From: Symbiodinium microadriaticum
Lineage: Eukaryota > Sar > Dinophyceae > Suessiales > Symbiodiniaceae
Reading direction: 5' to 3'
Assembly: GCA_001939145.1 (NCBI GenBank)
Contig: LSRX01000852.1
Coordinates: forward strand, 100,135 to 164,134
Length of the DNA: 64,000 nt
Part shown: piece after piece, positions 42,400 through 53,351 of the stretch
Position numbering within the stretch: the first letter of the stretch is position 1
How the letters are laid out: every line of letters starts with the position of its first letter
Translations under genes and position numbers: made by a program
The notes under the pieces: model-generated
What the model saw: only the letters and a program-made list of their open reading frames with translations
The model's database searches: none
What the model was told of the DNA's origin: nothing

Positions 42400-42542
42400 G
42401 ATGTTGCACCGATCGATATTAAACTGGAGGACCTGAAGGACGTCGTCCTGCACCTGGGTCGGGATTCGGCGGGGGCTGCCATCGCGGGATCGGTGTTCTC
42501 TTTGGAGGGGCTTGTGGACATGATTACAGGCCACCCAAATAG
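42400..42542 (+). CDS. unassigned coding exon
   Basis: After CCCAAG the frame reads DVAPIDIKLEDLKDVVLHLG, then RDSAGAAIAGSVFSLEGLVD and MITGHPNR, ending at an AG|GT donor (42541-42544). An in-frame TAA just upstream means it is entered by splicing. It has high coding character but no family match. It may be a 5' exon of the GST-like gene that follows about 600 bases downstream. Confidence 0.5.
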
Positions 42543-43151
42543 GTCCGCTTGAGCCGAGCTGTCCGTTTGCCGTGTTTCAATGATGGAGGCTGGGTTCTGC
42601 GAGTATCTGCGAATTTCAAGCTTCGATCGCTGTGCTCTCGTGAACCACTCTCGAGTTTCAAGAAACCGTACCTGGTCAATGAAAGATTAGCACTATTAGC
42701 ACACAAACGGATAAGCGAAGGTATCGCCTAGCTGGCTAGCTCCAATGAACACATCATAGGGTGTGGACAGCATAAACATAGATGCAGCAAGTATGAGCGC
42801 AAATCGATGTGCAATCAAGCAGTTCAATAGGTAAATAAAGAAAAGTCACATATACATGAACAAAAATATAACGATTGGATAACCAAGTGCATGGACATAC
42901 GCAAACACCTTTTGAAAAACCCGGATATGTTGAGACTGAGTGCCTGGTGTACATTGCCCTTCCGGCTCGCACATCATGACCGCACTTTGTGTGTGGATGT
43001 CTGCTTGCACTGGCGAAGCCAGCTAGCCCTTTGTAATTAATTGGGGATGACTCCCTCAATGCACACAGTACTTAAACACTGATGGCGTTTCAAAGTCTCA
43101 GTCTTGCTTGACGCAGTGAAGCCAGGTAGGCCGTTAGGTTCTACCCGACCA
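42543..43151. other. intron or intergenic stretch, AT-richer than its surroundings
   Basis: Between about 42740 and 43080 the sequence is AT-rich and non-coding. No exon seen. Confidence 0.4.
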
Positions 43152-43634
43152 AGGTTCCAGTCTGAGTATTCTCCTCCATGTGTGAAGCTCAGGCTGGAGT
43201 GCAACCTCTACAGAGCAACAATGCTGCCTAGCTGTGTAGAACTGTTCGCCTCAATCAGCACCCTTCAGGACCATGTTCAAGCACTATAGACTGCCTTTCC
43301 GCACCATCAATGGGAAACATCCCACCTCGGCAGCTTGGCTTCTGGCATAGATGTGTAGAGGGTAGCATCACTTTCTCTTGGCATTTTAGTCCCGCGCATC
43401 AGGATTACAAGAAGATTCCAGTGCTGGTGATGAACCCAGCCTCGGACGACCGTCCTCGGGCTCAGGGAGCTTGTGCTGACACTTCCGCACGCAAGTGGTA
43501 GCAAAGTGACAAGGTCAAATCAATGACTCCCACATCATCATGAAGAGGATGGTGCCGTGGCTGACTGGCAAGGAGATGACCGATGAGGAGGTCATGTGGG
43601 AGAAGCGCATCACATACGATGCCTGCCGCAAATA
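43152..43634 (+). CDS. PTGES2/glutathione-S-transferase-like thioredoxin fold, split over several exons
   Basis: The exon ending at 43192 reads RFQSEYSPPCVKLR, aligning with the YxxCPFCxKVR active-site turn of prostaglandin E synthase 2 and GST-like proteins. A GC-AG intron (43193-43268) joins it to R-TMFKHYRLPFRTING. The exon from 43403 reads DYKKIPVLVMNPASDDRPRA, the conserved cis-Pro strand (YKKVPIL). A GA-AG intron of 47 bases (43467-43513) gives GQINDSHIIMKRMVPWLTGK and then EMTDEEVMWEKRITYD, matching the LNDS..II segment and the start of the helical domain. The junction between TING and DYKK is unresolved. The first Cys of CPFC is Ser here, leaving one Cys. The frame stops at 43634, and the C-terminal helical domain was not found, so the gene is either continued elsewhere or truncated. 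Confidence 0.6.
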
Positions 43635-44313
43635 GCCAGCTCTTCCATGAGGTGTCATTGCAGTCTGCAGCACCAACCGACAAACCTTTTGACCTGCTAG
43701 GAGTTCCAGCCTGCATTTGAAGTAGAGCTGGTCGGAAACGACCGGGACCTTGCGAGACTTGACTGCAAATTTCGAGAGGAGCCGTGTCTTTGCTCTGCAA
43801 AGACGAGTTCAATTGCAATTTGATCTGCTTGAGGCTTTTGTGGACGCGAGCCACTGGATACATTGGGGGATGGCAGAGAGGAGCCAGCTTGTCGTCGGGC
43901 CCTTCAACTCTCAGAGAATGCGGCTGCAGGATTGCTGGGCATATTGTCTCCATTGCTGAAGTTTGCCATCGAAGCTTTGTTCAGATCTCGCTACTCCAAC
44001 ATGGAGCTGCCAAGCAGCTTGCTGCAAACTGCCCTGCTGTTGGACAAGGCCTTCGTTAGTCGATGCGTGCCGATGATCCTGAGGCTCGAAGTTCGGCGCC
44101 AGCTTTCGTGCAGCGCTGAAGGATCGACCATTTTTCCATGGGGAAGAGCCAGGCCCCATCGACCTCAGCTTGTACGGACGCTTTCAGGCATCAAGCGACT
44201 TGTCTGGGAAGAGTTCAAGCGGCTGAACTTCTTGCCTCGTGCCGAGGAACTTATGTTGCCTTTGCAGAGTGCGGCTCATCTGAATGGTGCCGTCGCGCTT
44301 TTGTTCTCCCTGG
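43635..44313. other. stretch with an unassigned open frame
   Basis: The + frame 43863-44321 is open for 152 codons (LLGILSPLLKFAIEALFRSR and onward) and may contain an exon, but no family is seen and it runs into telomere-like repeats. Confidence 0.25.
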
Positions 44314-44314
44314 A

Positions 44315-44492
44315 CCCCTAAACTCTAAACCCTGTGGATCGTCCGAGTGTGAGCGCCGAAACCCTACGGAAGAGGGACGTTAAACAAAACAACCTAAACC
44401 CTACAAACCCCTGGTACGACCACCTATCAGTACCGTGGACCCTCGTCTTGCTTGTCCGAGTTGTGAGAGCGTAAACCCAAAACCCTAAACCC
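44315..44492. repeat. degenerate interstitial telomere-like repeats
   Basis: Three clusters of CCCTAAA-type heptamers: ACCCCTAAACTCTAAACCCT at about 44315-44333, AACCTAAACCCTACAAACCC at about 44391-44410, and AAACCCAAAACCCTAAACCC at about 44473-44492. The C-rich strand is the + strand. TTTAGGG is the telomere type reported for dinoflagellates and plants. Confidence 0.75.
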
Positions 44493-44621
44493 GAAAGTAT
44501 GAAAGTATGTCTGCCTTTTGTTGGGAGGCTCCCACTGTCCCACAGAAAGATGCTCCAGGTAGCACCGCCGCGCGCTTCCTCCAGGGCAGCGGCCTCGAGG
44601 AGAGCCCCGGGCACGGGTTCC

Positions 44622-44725
44622 ACTATAATATATTACAATATTACAATATATTGTAATATATAATAGTATATAATTGTATGTAATAACATTATATGATGCG
44701 TATAGACATACTTTTTTAAGTCATA
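44622..44725. repeat. AT-rich patch with a 22-bp perfect palindrome
   Basis: Bases 44638-44659 (ATATTACAATATATTGTAAT and AT) equal their own reverse complement. The surroundings repeat ATTACAATATT and TAATATATAATAG. Confidence 0.85.
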
Positions 44726-44886
44726 TAATGTAAAACTCCTTCCGAAGACAGCTCCGGAAGAACTGGAAGGCAGACAGCAGACATTGGCAGGAGTGGCATG
44801 ATCGAATGACAAAGCTTCAGATCGATTCGGTCCAGAGCCTCGCAGAATGACTTTGTCTTTATCATCTTGAATTCCGTGTCGTCTTA

Positions 44887-45330
44887 CTACTGATCTAAGG
44901 AAGCCAAAAGTGTATTCCATGGGATAGACTTGGCCAGCAAGACCTTGTGCCACTTTCCCGTTGCCGACATTGCAGACAGCCTGCCAAAGTTGCCCAGCAA
45001 GGCCAGGAGACCATGAGAAGCTGCTTGCGGCTGCAGGAAACCTTCAGCAAGCCATCGATTTTCGAGCAGCGCCAACAGTTGCAAACCTTCCAGTCTTCGC
45101 GAGCCACCCTGCCAGTGTCAAGAAAAGCACCTGCCGCGCGTTGTCTTGCGCCCATGGCATGCGTCATTGACTGCCAGGGCTGAGGATGCAGCTTGCCTTC
45201 TCCGCGCTTCCAGAGCTGGCTCTCTTGACTCTTAACCGTCTTTACCAAGACCTCCTTCATCTCCTTGATGTCCGATTCTCTACTCGTAACACGAACTTCT
45301 CCATGTGCACTTTTTGCGACATGGCGCCAG
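44887..45330 (-). CDS. possible minus-strand exons, unassigned
   Basis: On the minus strand 45084-44887 reads MQLLALLENRWLAEGFLQPQ, then AASHGLLALLGNFGRLSAMS and ATGKWHKVLLAKSIPW, ending with a stop. An upstream minus frame (to about 45330) reads VRVTSRESDIKEMKEVLVKT. Both have coding character, but no family is known and the splice link is not established. If real, this would be an exception to the + strand array. Confidence 0.25.
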
Positions 45331-45400
45331 TTAGAGGGATGGCAGACTCGGTCGAGACCCGGTAGCCTCCGCCGCCCCCCCAAAACACACCGTGCTGGCC

Positions 45401-47128
45401 ATGACGGACCGGATGGTGGACCCGCAAAAGACCGAGCGCCTCCTTGAGTTGCTGAGCAAGCTGGACAGCGGAGACCTCGACCAGGCGAAGAGCTGGAGTT
45501 CAGTTCTTCCCACGATGATGTTTTCTCAGAGGTAGACCTGTAGACTTAGACCCCTCTCCTCACCCCAAAAGATTCCGGGTGGCTTCATGTGCCAGGCCGT
45601 GCTTGGCATACAATCCAGATCCCGCGACTTGGAGCCCTGGCTTAAGCTGGAGAAGTAATGCAAGGGGCCTACACAGGCTTTAGATCGAGCTTGGCAGACA
45701 GAATTCCAGGATAGAGCATGTAGAGCCTGCTGACTGAATCTCCCGACCTTCCAGAGGGACGGCACCCTACGGTGTCTCTGAGATTTGCGCCGGTTTTGAG
45801 AAAGGCGGAGCTTCTGGTTCAACTCATGCCCTGAAGCCCTTCCTGTCACACCAAGTTGTGGGAGCAGCTTCCGGAGAGGACGGGGGCACAGCAGATCACA
45901 GTACGTACTCAGTACGTCGAGGAGAGTTCAGGACCTCCTCCGCCTGTGACAGGATTGTGCTTCTACGGCATGGTCAGAGTGAGGGAAACGTGGATCCGAT
46001 GCTCTACACATCGAAGGGGGACTCCAGACTTGAGCTGACCAAGAGAGGAATTCGCCAGGCGGGCAGCCTGCAACCAACGGATCGGCCCGACATCAGATTT
46101 TCCTCGAAACGCCAGGCAAAAGAAGCGGGAAAGCGCCTGAAGGCGCTCGCCCCCAAAAGCGGGAAGATTATTGTTTGCACCTCGCCCTTCGAGAGGTCGG
46201 GGCTCCTGTGCCCTCTGTGGGCAGCCTGGTTCTAGGAATGCTCGCGTTGTTTCAAAGGACGACGCAGACACTCCTCGCCTTGTATGCAGGCGGGTTCACC
46301 CAGGCCGTCTCCATCAGAGACTTGCAACTCACGAAGACGTGGGTGCCGAGTGTGCTTCCAGGAGAACGTGGAGTGCGTCCACGTGGACCCTCAGATTCGG
46401 GAGCAGGAGTTCGGAAACTTTCAGGATCCGGGCTTGACTTCCAAGGCTGGTCTCGGCAGCCAGAAATGCTTCCTCCATCAAAAAGGGCCCCTTTTTTTCT
46501 GTGCTGTCAGGTCCGGGCTGAGGAGCAAAGAGTGGGCAGATTCTACTACAGGCCTTGCTGGGGCTCGACCCTGTTCTAGCAGGTTGTCCATGTCTAAGCC
46601 GACTTTGCAGCATTGCCGTATCCCTTGCACAGGCGCCCCAACGCCGAAAGCTCGGCCGATGTTTTCGACAGGGTCACACAGTTTTGGGACAAGCTGTTCG
46701 AGGACAATGGAAAAGGCCTGCTAACAGAGCCCAACACCAAGTATGAGCTCTGCGTAATGGTTACCCATGGCCTGACGATCCGACTGATGCTCATGTGCCT
46801 CTTCAAGTGGTCAGTAGAGACCTTTGCTTCGGTCTGGAATCTTGGCAACTGTGAGCACGTCACCTTGAAGAAGAATGTCAAAGAGCACAGATACGAGCAT
46901 CTTGGCTGTGGTGCACAAAAGCCAGTTTTTGGACCAGGATTGCGATCCGGGGGGTTGCCTTTGTTTCGACTCTTGTGTTTCTGTGACAAGTTGTCATGGA
47001 ACGGCCTGCTGCTGGCTGCTGGCCGAGGATATGCGTCGAAGAGTCTTATCCACAACGGCTGCCTTGGGCAACACGGGAAGCGTGGATTGTCTTCAACACC
47101 AAGATTGCCCCGCAGGCACGGGAATTGA
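45401..47128 (+). CDS. histidine phosphatase / phosphoglycerate-mutase-like protein, at least seven exons
   Basis: Exons rebuilt by hand: 45401-45531 (ATG, MTDRMVDPQKTERLLELLSK), 45953-46058 (RIVLLRHGQSEGN), 46116-46195 (AKEAGKRL ... SPFER), 46258-46303 (TTQTLLALYAGGFTQ), 46362-46424 (ENVECVHVDPQIREQEFGNF), 46511-46551 (VRAEEQRVGRFYYR), and from 46633 (RPNAESSADVFDRVTQFWDK ... CVMVTHGLTIRLML ... NLGNCEHVTLKK). Conserved homology ends near 46880; the frame stays open to 47128, so the true 3' end may be spliced. The four catalytic elements are intact: RHG (45966-45974), Arg of SPFER, Glu of REQEFG and His of THG (46763-46771). The family transfers or removes phosphate through a phospho-His; the substrate may be a sugar phosphate, nucleotide or protein. 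Donors are GT, GC, GT, GC, GA, GC; every acceptor is AG|G. The last introns are only 57-86 bases. Confidence 0.88.
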
Positions 47129-47182
47129 CAGAAGAAGCCATGTGTATTCGCAGAGTCATGCGATTCCTGTGCTTGCAAAAAG

Positions 47183-47437
47183 GAGATGCTGGAGCGACTG
47201 GCGGCATTGCAGGAAGCCCGCGAAGCTCTGTGCGACGAAGGTGTCCGGGAGGAAGCTCTCAGGCTGGACAAAGCTATGGACTCGCTGGAGAACAAAATCC
47301 TCCGGGCACGCGCGGAGCCGTATACGGTCATCGACTACCTGGCAATACCCCAGCCGCGGACAATGCAGACCGAGGAGGTCTTGTCAAGACTGGTACCGGG
47401 ACACGGCCATGGCCACAAGACTCCGGAGGCAGGCTGA
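47183..47437 (+). CDS. unassigned helical exon
   Basis: After GCAAAAAG the frame reads EMLERLAALQEAREALCDEG, VREEALRLDKAMDSLENKIL and RARAEPYTVIDYLAIPQPRT. This is a strongly charged amphipathic helix followed by a short extended region. It could be the next exon of the phosphatase gene or start another gene. A second small coding-like piece (APDESQIEFIDWWGDN, about 47576-47670) follows. Confidence 0.45.
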   Translation, partial: EMLERLAALQEAREALCDEGVREEALRLDKAMDSLENKILRARAEPYTVIDYLAIPQPRTMQTEEVLSRLVPGHGHGHKTPEAG

Positions 47438-48623
47438 GAATTGCCAAGAATTCACTGCAGATCACGCATGCACGTCTGCAACTGTAGAGTGGCCGTTTGC
47501 TGAAGATCATTTTTGCCACGGCCGGATCGGTGTCGGATTCGCCTACCGGTGCAGGAAATGCATCGACTGGTGGCAGCACCGGATGAGAGCCAGATCGAGT
47601 TCATCGATTGGTGGGGCGACAACTTGAGCACCTTGGGCCGGCTTCAGATGTATGCAAGCTGAGTTTGGAAGATGTGTTGCGTGATGCGGGAAGGTGGGCA
47701 CAGGTGGTGATAGGTGAGGGGCCCGCCTGCAAGGCTACCAGGGAAAGATGCTCCGCCAGAACAGAGTGGGCACCATCCACTCCACGCGCTCACTCAGCCA
47801 AAGCCGAAATCCCAGCCGGAGCCACACGGAGCCGCCTGATCTGGAAGATCCGGAGGATCCCGAGGATCTCTGAGCTCTCCAAAGCGCCTGTCGCCCAAAG
47901 ACACACGGGATGCCACCGGCACAGTGTTCTGATCAGTTGTACAGCATTTTCAGCAGTTTCAGCTGTGCAGGATGTCCATCCGGAATCGGAGCCGGTTTGA
48001 GGCTGTGACATTGCTTGAGGCAATGCCGATGCCCTCGAAATCAGCGCGCAGCTAAAACACAGGGCTTTGTCGTTTGCAGGAACTTTGGCAATAGCCGCAC
48101 CGTCAGGCATCGACCCAGACATCACAATGCCCACAAACCAGCATTGAAGCGCTGCAAAATTTTCTGCGAAAACGGTGCCGGAGATAGAGAAGCCGCCAGC
48201 TTCAAGGCAAGTTCCGAAGCCGGAAAGTACGCAACATCAGCCTTCAATCTTCGTTGGTCCTGGCAACAACAACAACAACAACACCTTTCCGATGAAGGAG
48301 CGAACATAGCAAAATCCCCCCAGCAGCAAAAGAACCACCTAGCTCTGCGGAGCTTGCAGGAGTTGTCGTTTACGAATGCATCATCCCCTTTTTAAGCAAC
48401 GGTTAAGCTCCCGCCTTGTCAGCTCAGTAGGCATCACCCACTGAGGGACCGGGAAATAAGCGTACGACACTTCGCCAGAGAGATGGAACGGAGCAGCAGC
48501 GTGCAATCAGAAGCTAGAAGCATAGCCTAGCCGAATTCGCCGTTCGGTCTGCCAACGATCCAAAGATGAAGCAAGCGCTTAGGCTTATATGTCAGGAAGG
48601 CCTGCGCCGGTTCGTAAGATGCC
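47438..48623. other. stretch with weak exons only, and a short (CAA)n tract
   Basis: A CAACAACAACAACAACAACA run lies at about 48265-48284. Frames on both strands near 47790-48130 are open, but none is convincing. Confidence 0.35.
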
Positions 48624-49436
48624 ATGGCAGGGAAGGAGAGACGTGGAGCAGCTGCCGATGTCGCAGCTGCAGCAGCCAAAGTGCCGCCGCCACCACTCCC
48701 ATTGCCGCCAAACCTTACAGTGGCACAGCTGCCCAAGCTGCTCCGCCCAACAGGAAGGCGTTTCCAAGCAGCCAGAGGCCGGCAGACTCGGCGTACGACT
48801 GTTCGGGGATTCTTTGCACTGCCAATCTGCAACTGATGTTTGTTGATCTTCTGTCAGGTCCCGACCCTGCGGTGCAAGCGAACGAGGAAGCAGTCCAAGG
48901 AGCATCCGAGACGAACGCGGAGGTGACGCAGCCGGTGACTGAACGTGATGGAAATGGTGCTGCAGGTCCTGCCAGGAGTGTTTCCCGTGGTGTGGGGGGT
49001 TTGTGGGCTGTGCTGCTGGTTCTGCAGGGAGCTCGCCTTCCCGAGAACCTGTTGCAGAGTCGCGAGAGGATGTAGGTAGGAGTCTTGTGAGCCGCCTGAG
49101 ACTTGGGAGGTGGAGCGAGTGGCTTTGATCTTGTCAGGTCCCGCGTCGGCATGCGGACCCCAGCATTCCCCAGAAGCACCTGGGAGTTCACCCTCCACTT
49201 TGAACCGGGAGGCCTCTTGGGAATTGTTGAAGGCTTTCTTCCGATGGCATCTTTCCCTGTCTTCTGAAAGGAAGACGAGCATTTCGTGCGGGACCCGCTG
49301 CATCCCGAAACCATTCAGGTCGCCTCTGGCGACGCTGCAGCTCTTGCAGCTCAGGTGTGCCCGAGTGAAATGGTATAAACAAAAATCCGACTCTGTTCGG
49401 GACACTCAAGGCCGCGCCAGAAATCCACCTTGCTGA
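48624..49436 (+). CDS. candidate exons of a low-complexity protein
   Basis: The ATG at 48624 (GCCATGG) opens MAGKERRGAAADVAAAAAKV, then a Pro/Leu-rich stretch and a basic tail (RRFQAARGRQTRRTTVRGFF). After GTCAG|GTCCCG at 48859 another frame reads GPDPAVQANEEAVQGASETN and AEVTQPVTERDGNGAA. After GTCAG|GTCCCGC (about 49140) a third piece reads NREASWELLKAFFRWHLSLS. The similar intron ends suggest exons of one gene, but the joins and function are unknown. Confidence 0.3.
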
Positions 49437-50537
49437 TCAAGCTGGGCTGGGCACGACAGATGTGGAGCCCCCGAGAGAGGCTTCTCGGAGTGACGCAGTA
49501 GGACACATGTCAGGCGTTCAGCGATTGACTGCTGCCCCTTCGAATCATCGGACTCGCGCGTCAGTTGACAGGTGACGCCTGACTTCCAGCTCGCCGCCTT
49601 CTGTCTGACATCAAGACGGGTGTTTCGAATGTCTTGTGAGCTTGCCGCTGCAAATATGTTACCTGCAAGCTGAGGAAGCGGTTTCGCACATTCTCAGCGA
49701 TGTAGGTGCACTCTCGACGGAGTGTAGCAGGCACCAGTGAGACTCAGACACTACGTCCGGGAGCTGGGGATTGCCGTGTTTGCCCTGCTTTTGATCTGTG
49801 TTAGGATGTTCAAAGACAGCTGTACACCAGGACCGCCTGTACCAGTGCAGCTCGTCTTCTCACAAGACACGTTGCGCTCCATGGGGTGTGTGCTGAAGTG
49901 CGCAGGAGAGGCAGAGCTTCTGGATGCCGAGCAGTTGCACAAGCTTACGTCGGGAGCCATGTTTGCGTTTCCATGGCCTTGCATGCCAGTCACAGCGGCA
50001 AAGGCAGATGCTCATTGACCGGTTTGGGTGTACTTCCCCTGCTACTCTGGATCGAATTGGTCACGTCTACGTTGCCACTCGCTAGCAGCCACGGCTGACA
50101 TGGCGCCTGCGCGGAGATTGTATGCACCGGTCGTCTGAGGCGGCCACCTCCGGCAGACTGGAGCAAGGACACCACGCTAGTAGCCGCTAGTACTTGTCCT
50201 GCGATCACAGGAATGTGCTGCGATGCTTTTGTTGCAGCTGCTTTTCTCGGGTTGCGCAGTTGCTTCTGAATCGCAGGCTTGGCTGAGCTCGAGTTCCGCG
50301 GGTACGTCGCGGCTGTCCGGGCCTCGGGCGAAGCCTCTCCTGAAGCTAGAACTAGAACCCGGGCAGCTCTGACACCTCGCCTGGCTGAGTTCGAGTTGCG
50401 AGAGCATAATCCACGCTACTTCTGGTATCGGCCAGCAGTTTCTGCTTTCTGTGCCACCAGTCGTAATGAAGCCCTGCCTGCGAGAGTAGAAGCCCACGAC
50501 ACACACCTGAAACGATCCAAACGGGAGCTTTGAGTGC
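49437..50537. other. stretch without a recognisable gene
   Basis: Frames 49737-50018 and 50279-50533 (+) are open and could hold exons (LAELEFRGYVAAVRASGEAS), but no family is seen. Confidence 0.3.
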
Positions 50538-50770
50538 AGAGAGAGAGAGAGAGAGAGAGAGTGCAGGTGTTGACCCAAATACTCCAAGACCTGGAGCGAA
50601 GATCATCCACGGAGGCGGACCGTGTCTGGCGGTATCACAGCGTGGGCCGTGGGTTTGGATGGATGAATCAATGAATGAACGAATGAACCACTGACTGACT
50701 GAATGAATGAATGAATGAATGAGGGAATGAAGGACTGAATTGAAGGAGTGGGTCGGATGAATGAATGAAA
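50538..50770. repeat. (GA)n and imperfect (GAAT)n microsatellites
   Basis: GAGAGAGA run at about 50538-50562; ATGAATGAATGA-type tetranucleotide repeats with interruptions at about 50660-50770. Confidence 0.9.
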
Positions 50771-52028
50771 ATAGTTAATTTAATGAAGCAGCGCATGCAT
50801 ACAACTGCCTAGGGGTTCAACGGCAGGACACAGCATCGGATGGTGCTGGCGGTGATGCTGAGCCAGACAGCTCCGAGCCTAGTTTCGACCTGGCTGTGTC
50901 TTCCACCTTTGGACTCACGAAGCTGTGCTGACGACTATGGCTGCAGGTGGCGGCATGATGGAATCACTCCAAGGCTTGCATGCTGTGTCTTTGCCGAGCT
51001 CTAGTCCTCTGCGGCCCTTCAGATGGATGAGACATGAGTCTTGCATGCGTGCGCCGCGAGAACAGGAGTCCGATTCGTCCTCGAGTTGAAACTGGTCTCG
51101 AGAGATTCTCCCCTCCTTCTGCACGGGATCCTCCCCTGTGCCGCTAGGCATCCTTCGGCGCACCCATGCTCGCGTCGCGCTGCGAACGCTTCTCCAGCGG
51201 TTTGTGCTGTGATGCGAAAGAGCGAATTGTGGCTCAGCGTCGAACCCTCGAGACTCCGAGATCCTGGACCTCGTGCTGTGCATTCGAGGAACATGCAGAA
51301 GGAAAGATGCGGTTTTTCTGTTTTCCTAGCGCATCATCGGTTGATGGCTGTTGTATGCAGGCTGGCTGGAGCAGCTGACGTCGTCATTTGCGTAGCCTAG
51401 GCTGCTCCTTTCGCCGCCCTTGAACGTTTCAGACCCATGGAAAGGGTAGCAGCGCAGCCTTGTGAGGTGAAGTCTCCCGAGGGCTGCGAGCTCGAGGCGA
51501 GCCCCGTCGTGGTTTGCTTTGCCCGCAGCGTCTTCGGTGTTTCGTTGAACCGCGGAGAGACGGATCGGCGACGCCCCCCTGCTCTCGAAAAGCCGAAAAC
51601 ATATGCAATGCTGCAATGCACATTGTCGCTGAGAGCTGGTACAGGCAGGTAGACACGAAGACCGTCACGAAGAGTCTGTGCGGTGGCAGTTATGACCGAG
51701 AGTTTCTGCACTGCGATTGCCACGACGCGATTCGGCTTGGACCGCTTTAGCTGGCTTGAAGTAGAGCTGGCCGCCTTCTTGTGTTCTGGAGCTGCTGCCT
51801 CAGTTTCAGCGAGGATACTTCCGACGTGAATGCAACCTGAAGGATATAGCGTGAATCTCTCTCTCTCTCTCTCTCTGTAAATAAAAAAGTAAACAAACAA
51901 ATAGAGTCACGACAAGCATAGGATCTTGAAGCGCAATGCGCAGCAGGAAGACAAGATCTGCGCACGTCTACATCGTGAGTAGCACAAGCTGGAAAGGTAT
52001 CCAGGCAAGGGCTGTATATCACTGCTAC
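50771..52028. other. stretch with no gene seen; short (TC)n tract
   Basis: CTCTCTCTCTCTCTCTCT at about 51858-51876. No convincing exon on either strand. Confidence 0.4.
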
Positions 52029-52565
52029 TCGTAATCGTGTTCCGAGTATTTGTAGAAGAGGAAGAAAAGCAGAAGTGGCAGTAGTGGCAGTAGCACTAGC
52101 TGTAGGAGTAAGGGTCGTGGTAGCAGTACTTGTAGTGGCAGTGGCAGCAGCAGCAGCAGCGGTAGCCGTAGCAGTAGGAGCAGCAGGGTGGCCGGAGTCG
52201 CAGGAGTAGTAGGAGAAGGACTAGGTGCAGGAGTAAGAGAAGCAGCAGGGGCAGAGCAGGTGTAGGAGTGGGAGTGGGAGTAGGGGTAGTGGCAGTAGTA
52301 GGAGTAGCAGTAGCAATAGCAACAGCAGCAGCAGTAATACAGAGGTCGCTCGTGAGCGCAGTTGTAGTCGCCGTCGTCGTCGGCGTAGAAGCAGCAGCAG
52401 CAGCATCGGCAGTGAAGTGGCAGTGGCAGTGGTAGCGGTCGTCGTTGTTGTAGGAGCACAGCACGAGCAGGAGCGGCAGCAGGAGGAGTGGCAGTGGAGG
52501 GTGGTGGCAGCAGCAGTAGCACCGCCACCACGACGAGGACAAGGAGGACGACGACTACTGCTACG
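52029..52565. repeat. 540-bp imperfect trinucleotide tract (GCA/GTA/GGA)n
   Basis: Nearly all triplets on the + strand in one register are NAG/NGG/GTA types (AGCAGTAGGAGCAGCAGGG and similar). The minus strand therefore opens three overlapping frames made of Leu, Pro, Thr, Tyr or Cys runs. It is a decayed microsatellite, not a gene. A short complementary tract (TGCTACTGCTGCTGCTAC) occurs at about 33577-33620. Confidence 0.9.
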
Positions 52566-53351
52566 ATTGATAATTCCTAGTTCATGTATGATCACGTCTG
52601 GAGGTTTGAGCCTAGTTTGGTCATAAGGAAATGCCAACCCACCTTATGGTCTGGCTGCTGCCGTTTCCAGGCATGGCGGGTAAGGCCATCGCTGGCGGGC
52701 TGTGCGACGCTGCTGCTGCGATATCGCCGTACGAGGCTTTCGCAAGCAGGTGCAAAGGTTGTGGCCTGCGCCTCGCATTTTCGCAGGATGTCAGAGGCTA
52801 CTTGCAGCAGACGGTGCCCCTTGCCTGAGAGCGAAGCTTGCCTTGTTGCATGCTGCTCAGTGCTGGTCTAGCAACGCGATGGTTGAGGCTTCCTGCCCTC
52901 GGGCCGGCCATAGAAGACCTCTTGCACCTGGGCCTTGTTACTTGCGTTCGCAGTAGTGATAGGATTCCTTCGGATTAGCAGACGATTACTGCGGAGCTGC
53001 GACGTGCAAGACGAGAAGTTGGTTGAACCATTGTCTCAGGCACCAAGTTCACTCCTCTGGCGAGCTGCAGCGCGTGCTGCGCAAGGAGAAAAAAGTCGAG
53101 TATTGAGTCGCTATGCAGTTGTGGGTATGCCTCAACCTGAAAAGCAATTGGCTTCACCGGTTTTGGGTGGAGATGTGAATGCACCATGCTTCAACAAGGG
53201 AGCTCACAAGGGAGCTCAGTCAGCCAGAGCCGAGGACTTCTGGAGAAGCGGCGTTTTAAAAAGGGCAGCAAACGCTGAGTCGGGCAACAAGTCGTACTCC
53301 TCCTTTCAGATGAGATGCTCTCCGGAAAAAACGAAAGGGCAAGTGGACTGA
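52566..53351 (+). CDS. candidate exon of an unknown protein
   Basis: The frame from about 53010 to TGA at 53351 reads EKLVEPLSQAPSSLLWRAAA, RAAQGEKSRVLSRYAVVGMP and a polar tail (AHKGAQSARAEDFWRSGVLK). It has good coding character but no recognised family. An upstream Ala-rich frame 52631-52828 is uncertain. Confidence 0.3.

Noticed and set aside
52096..52637. Minus-strand frames rich in Leu, Pro, Thr, Cys runs
   Set aside because: Produced by the imperfect trinucleotide repeat in all registers.
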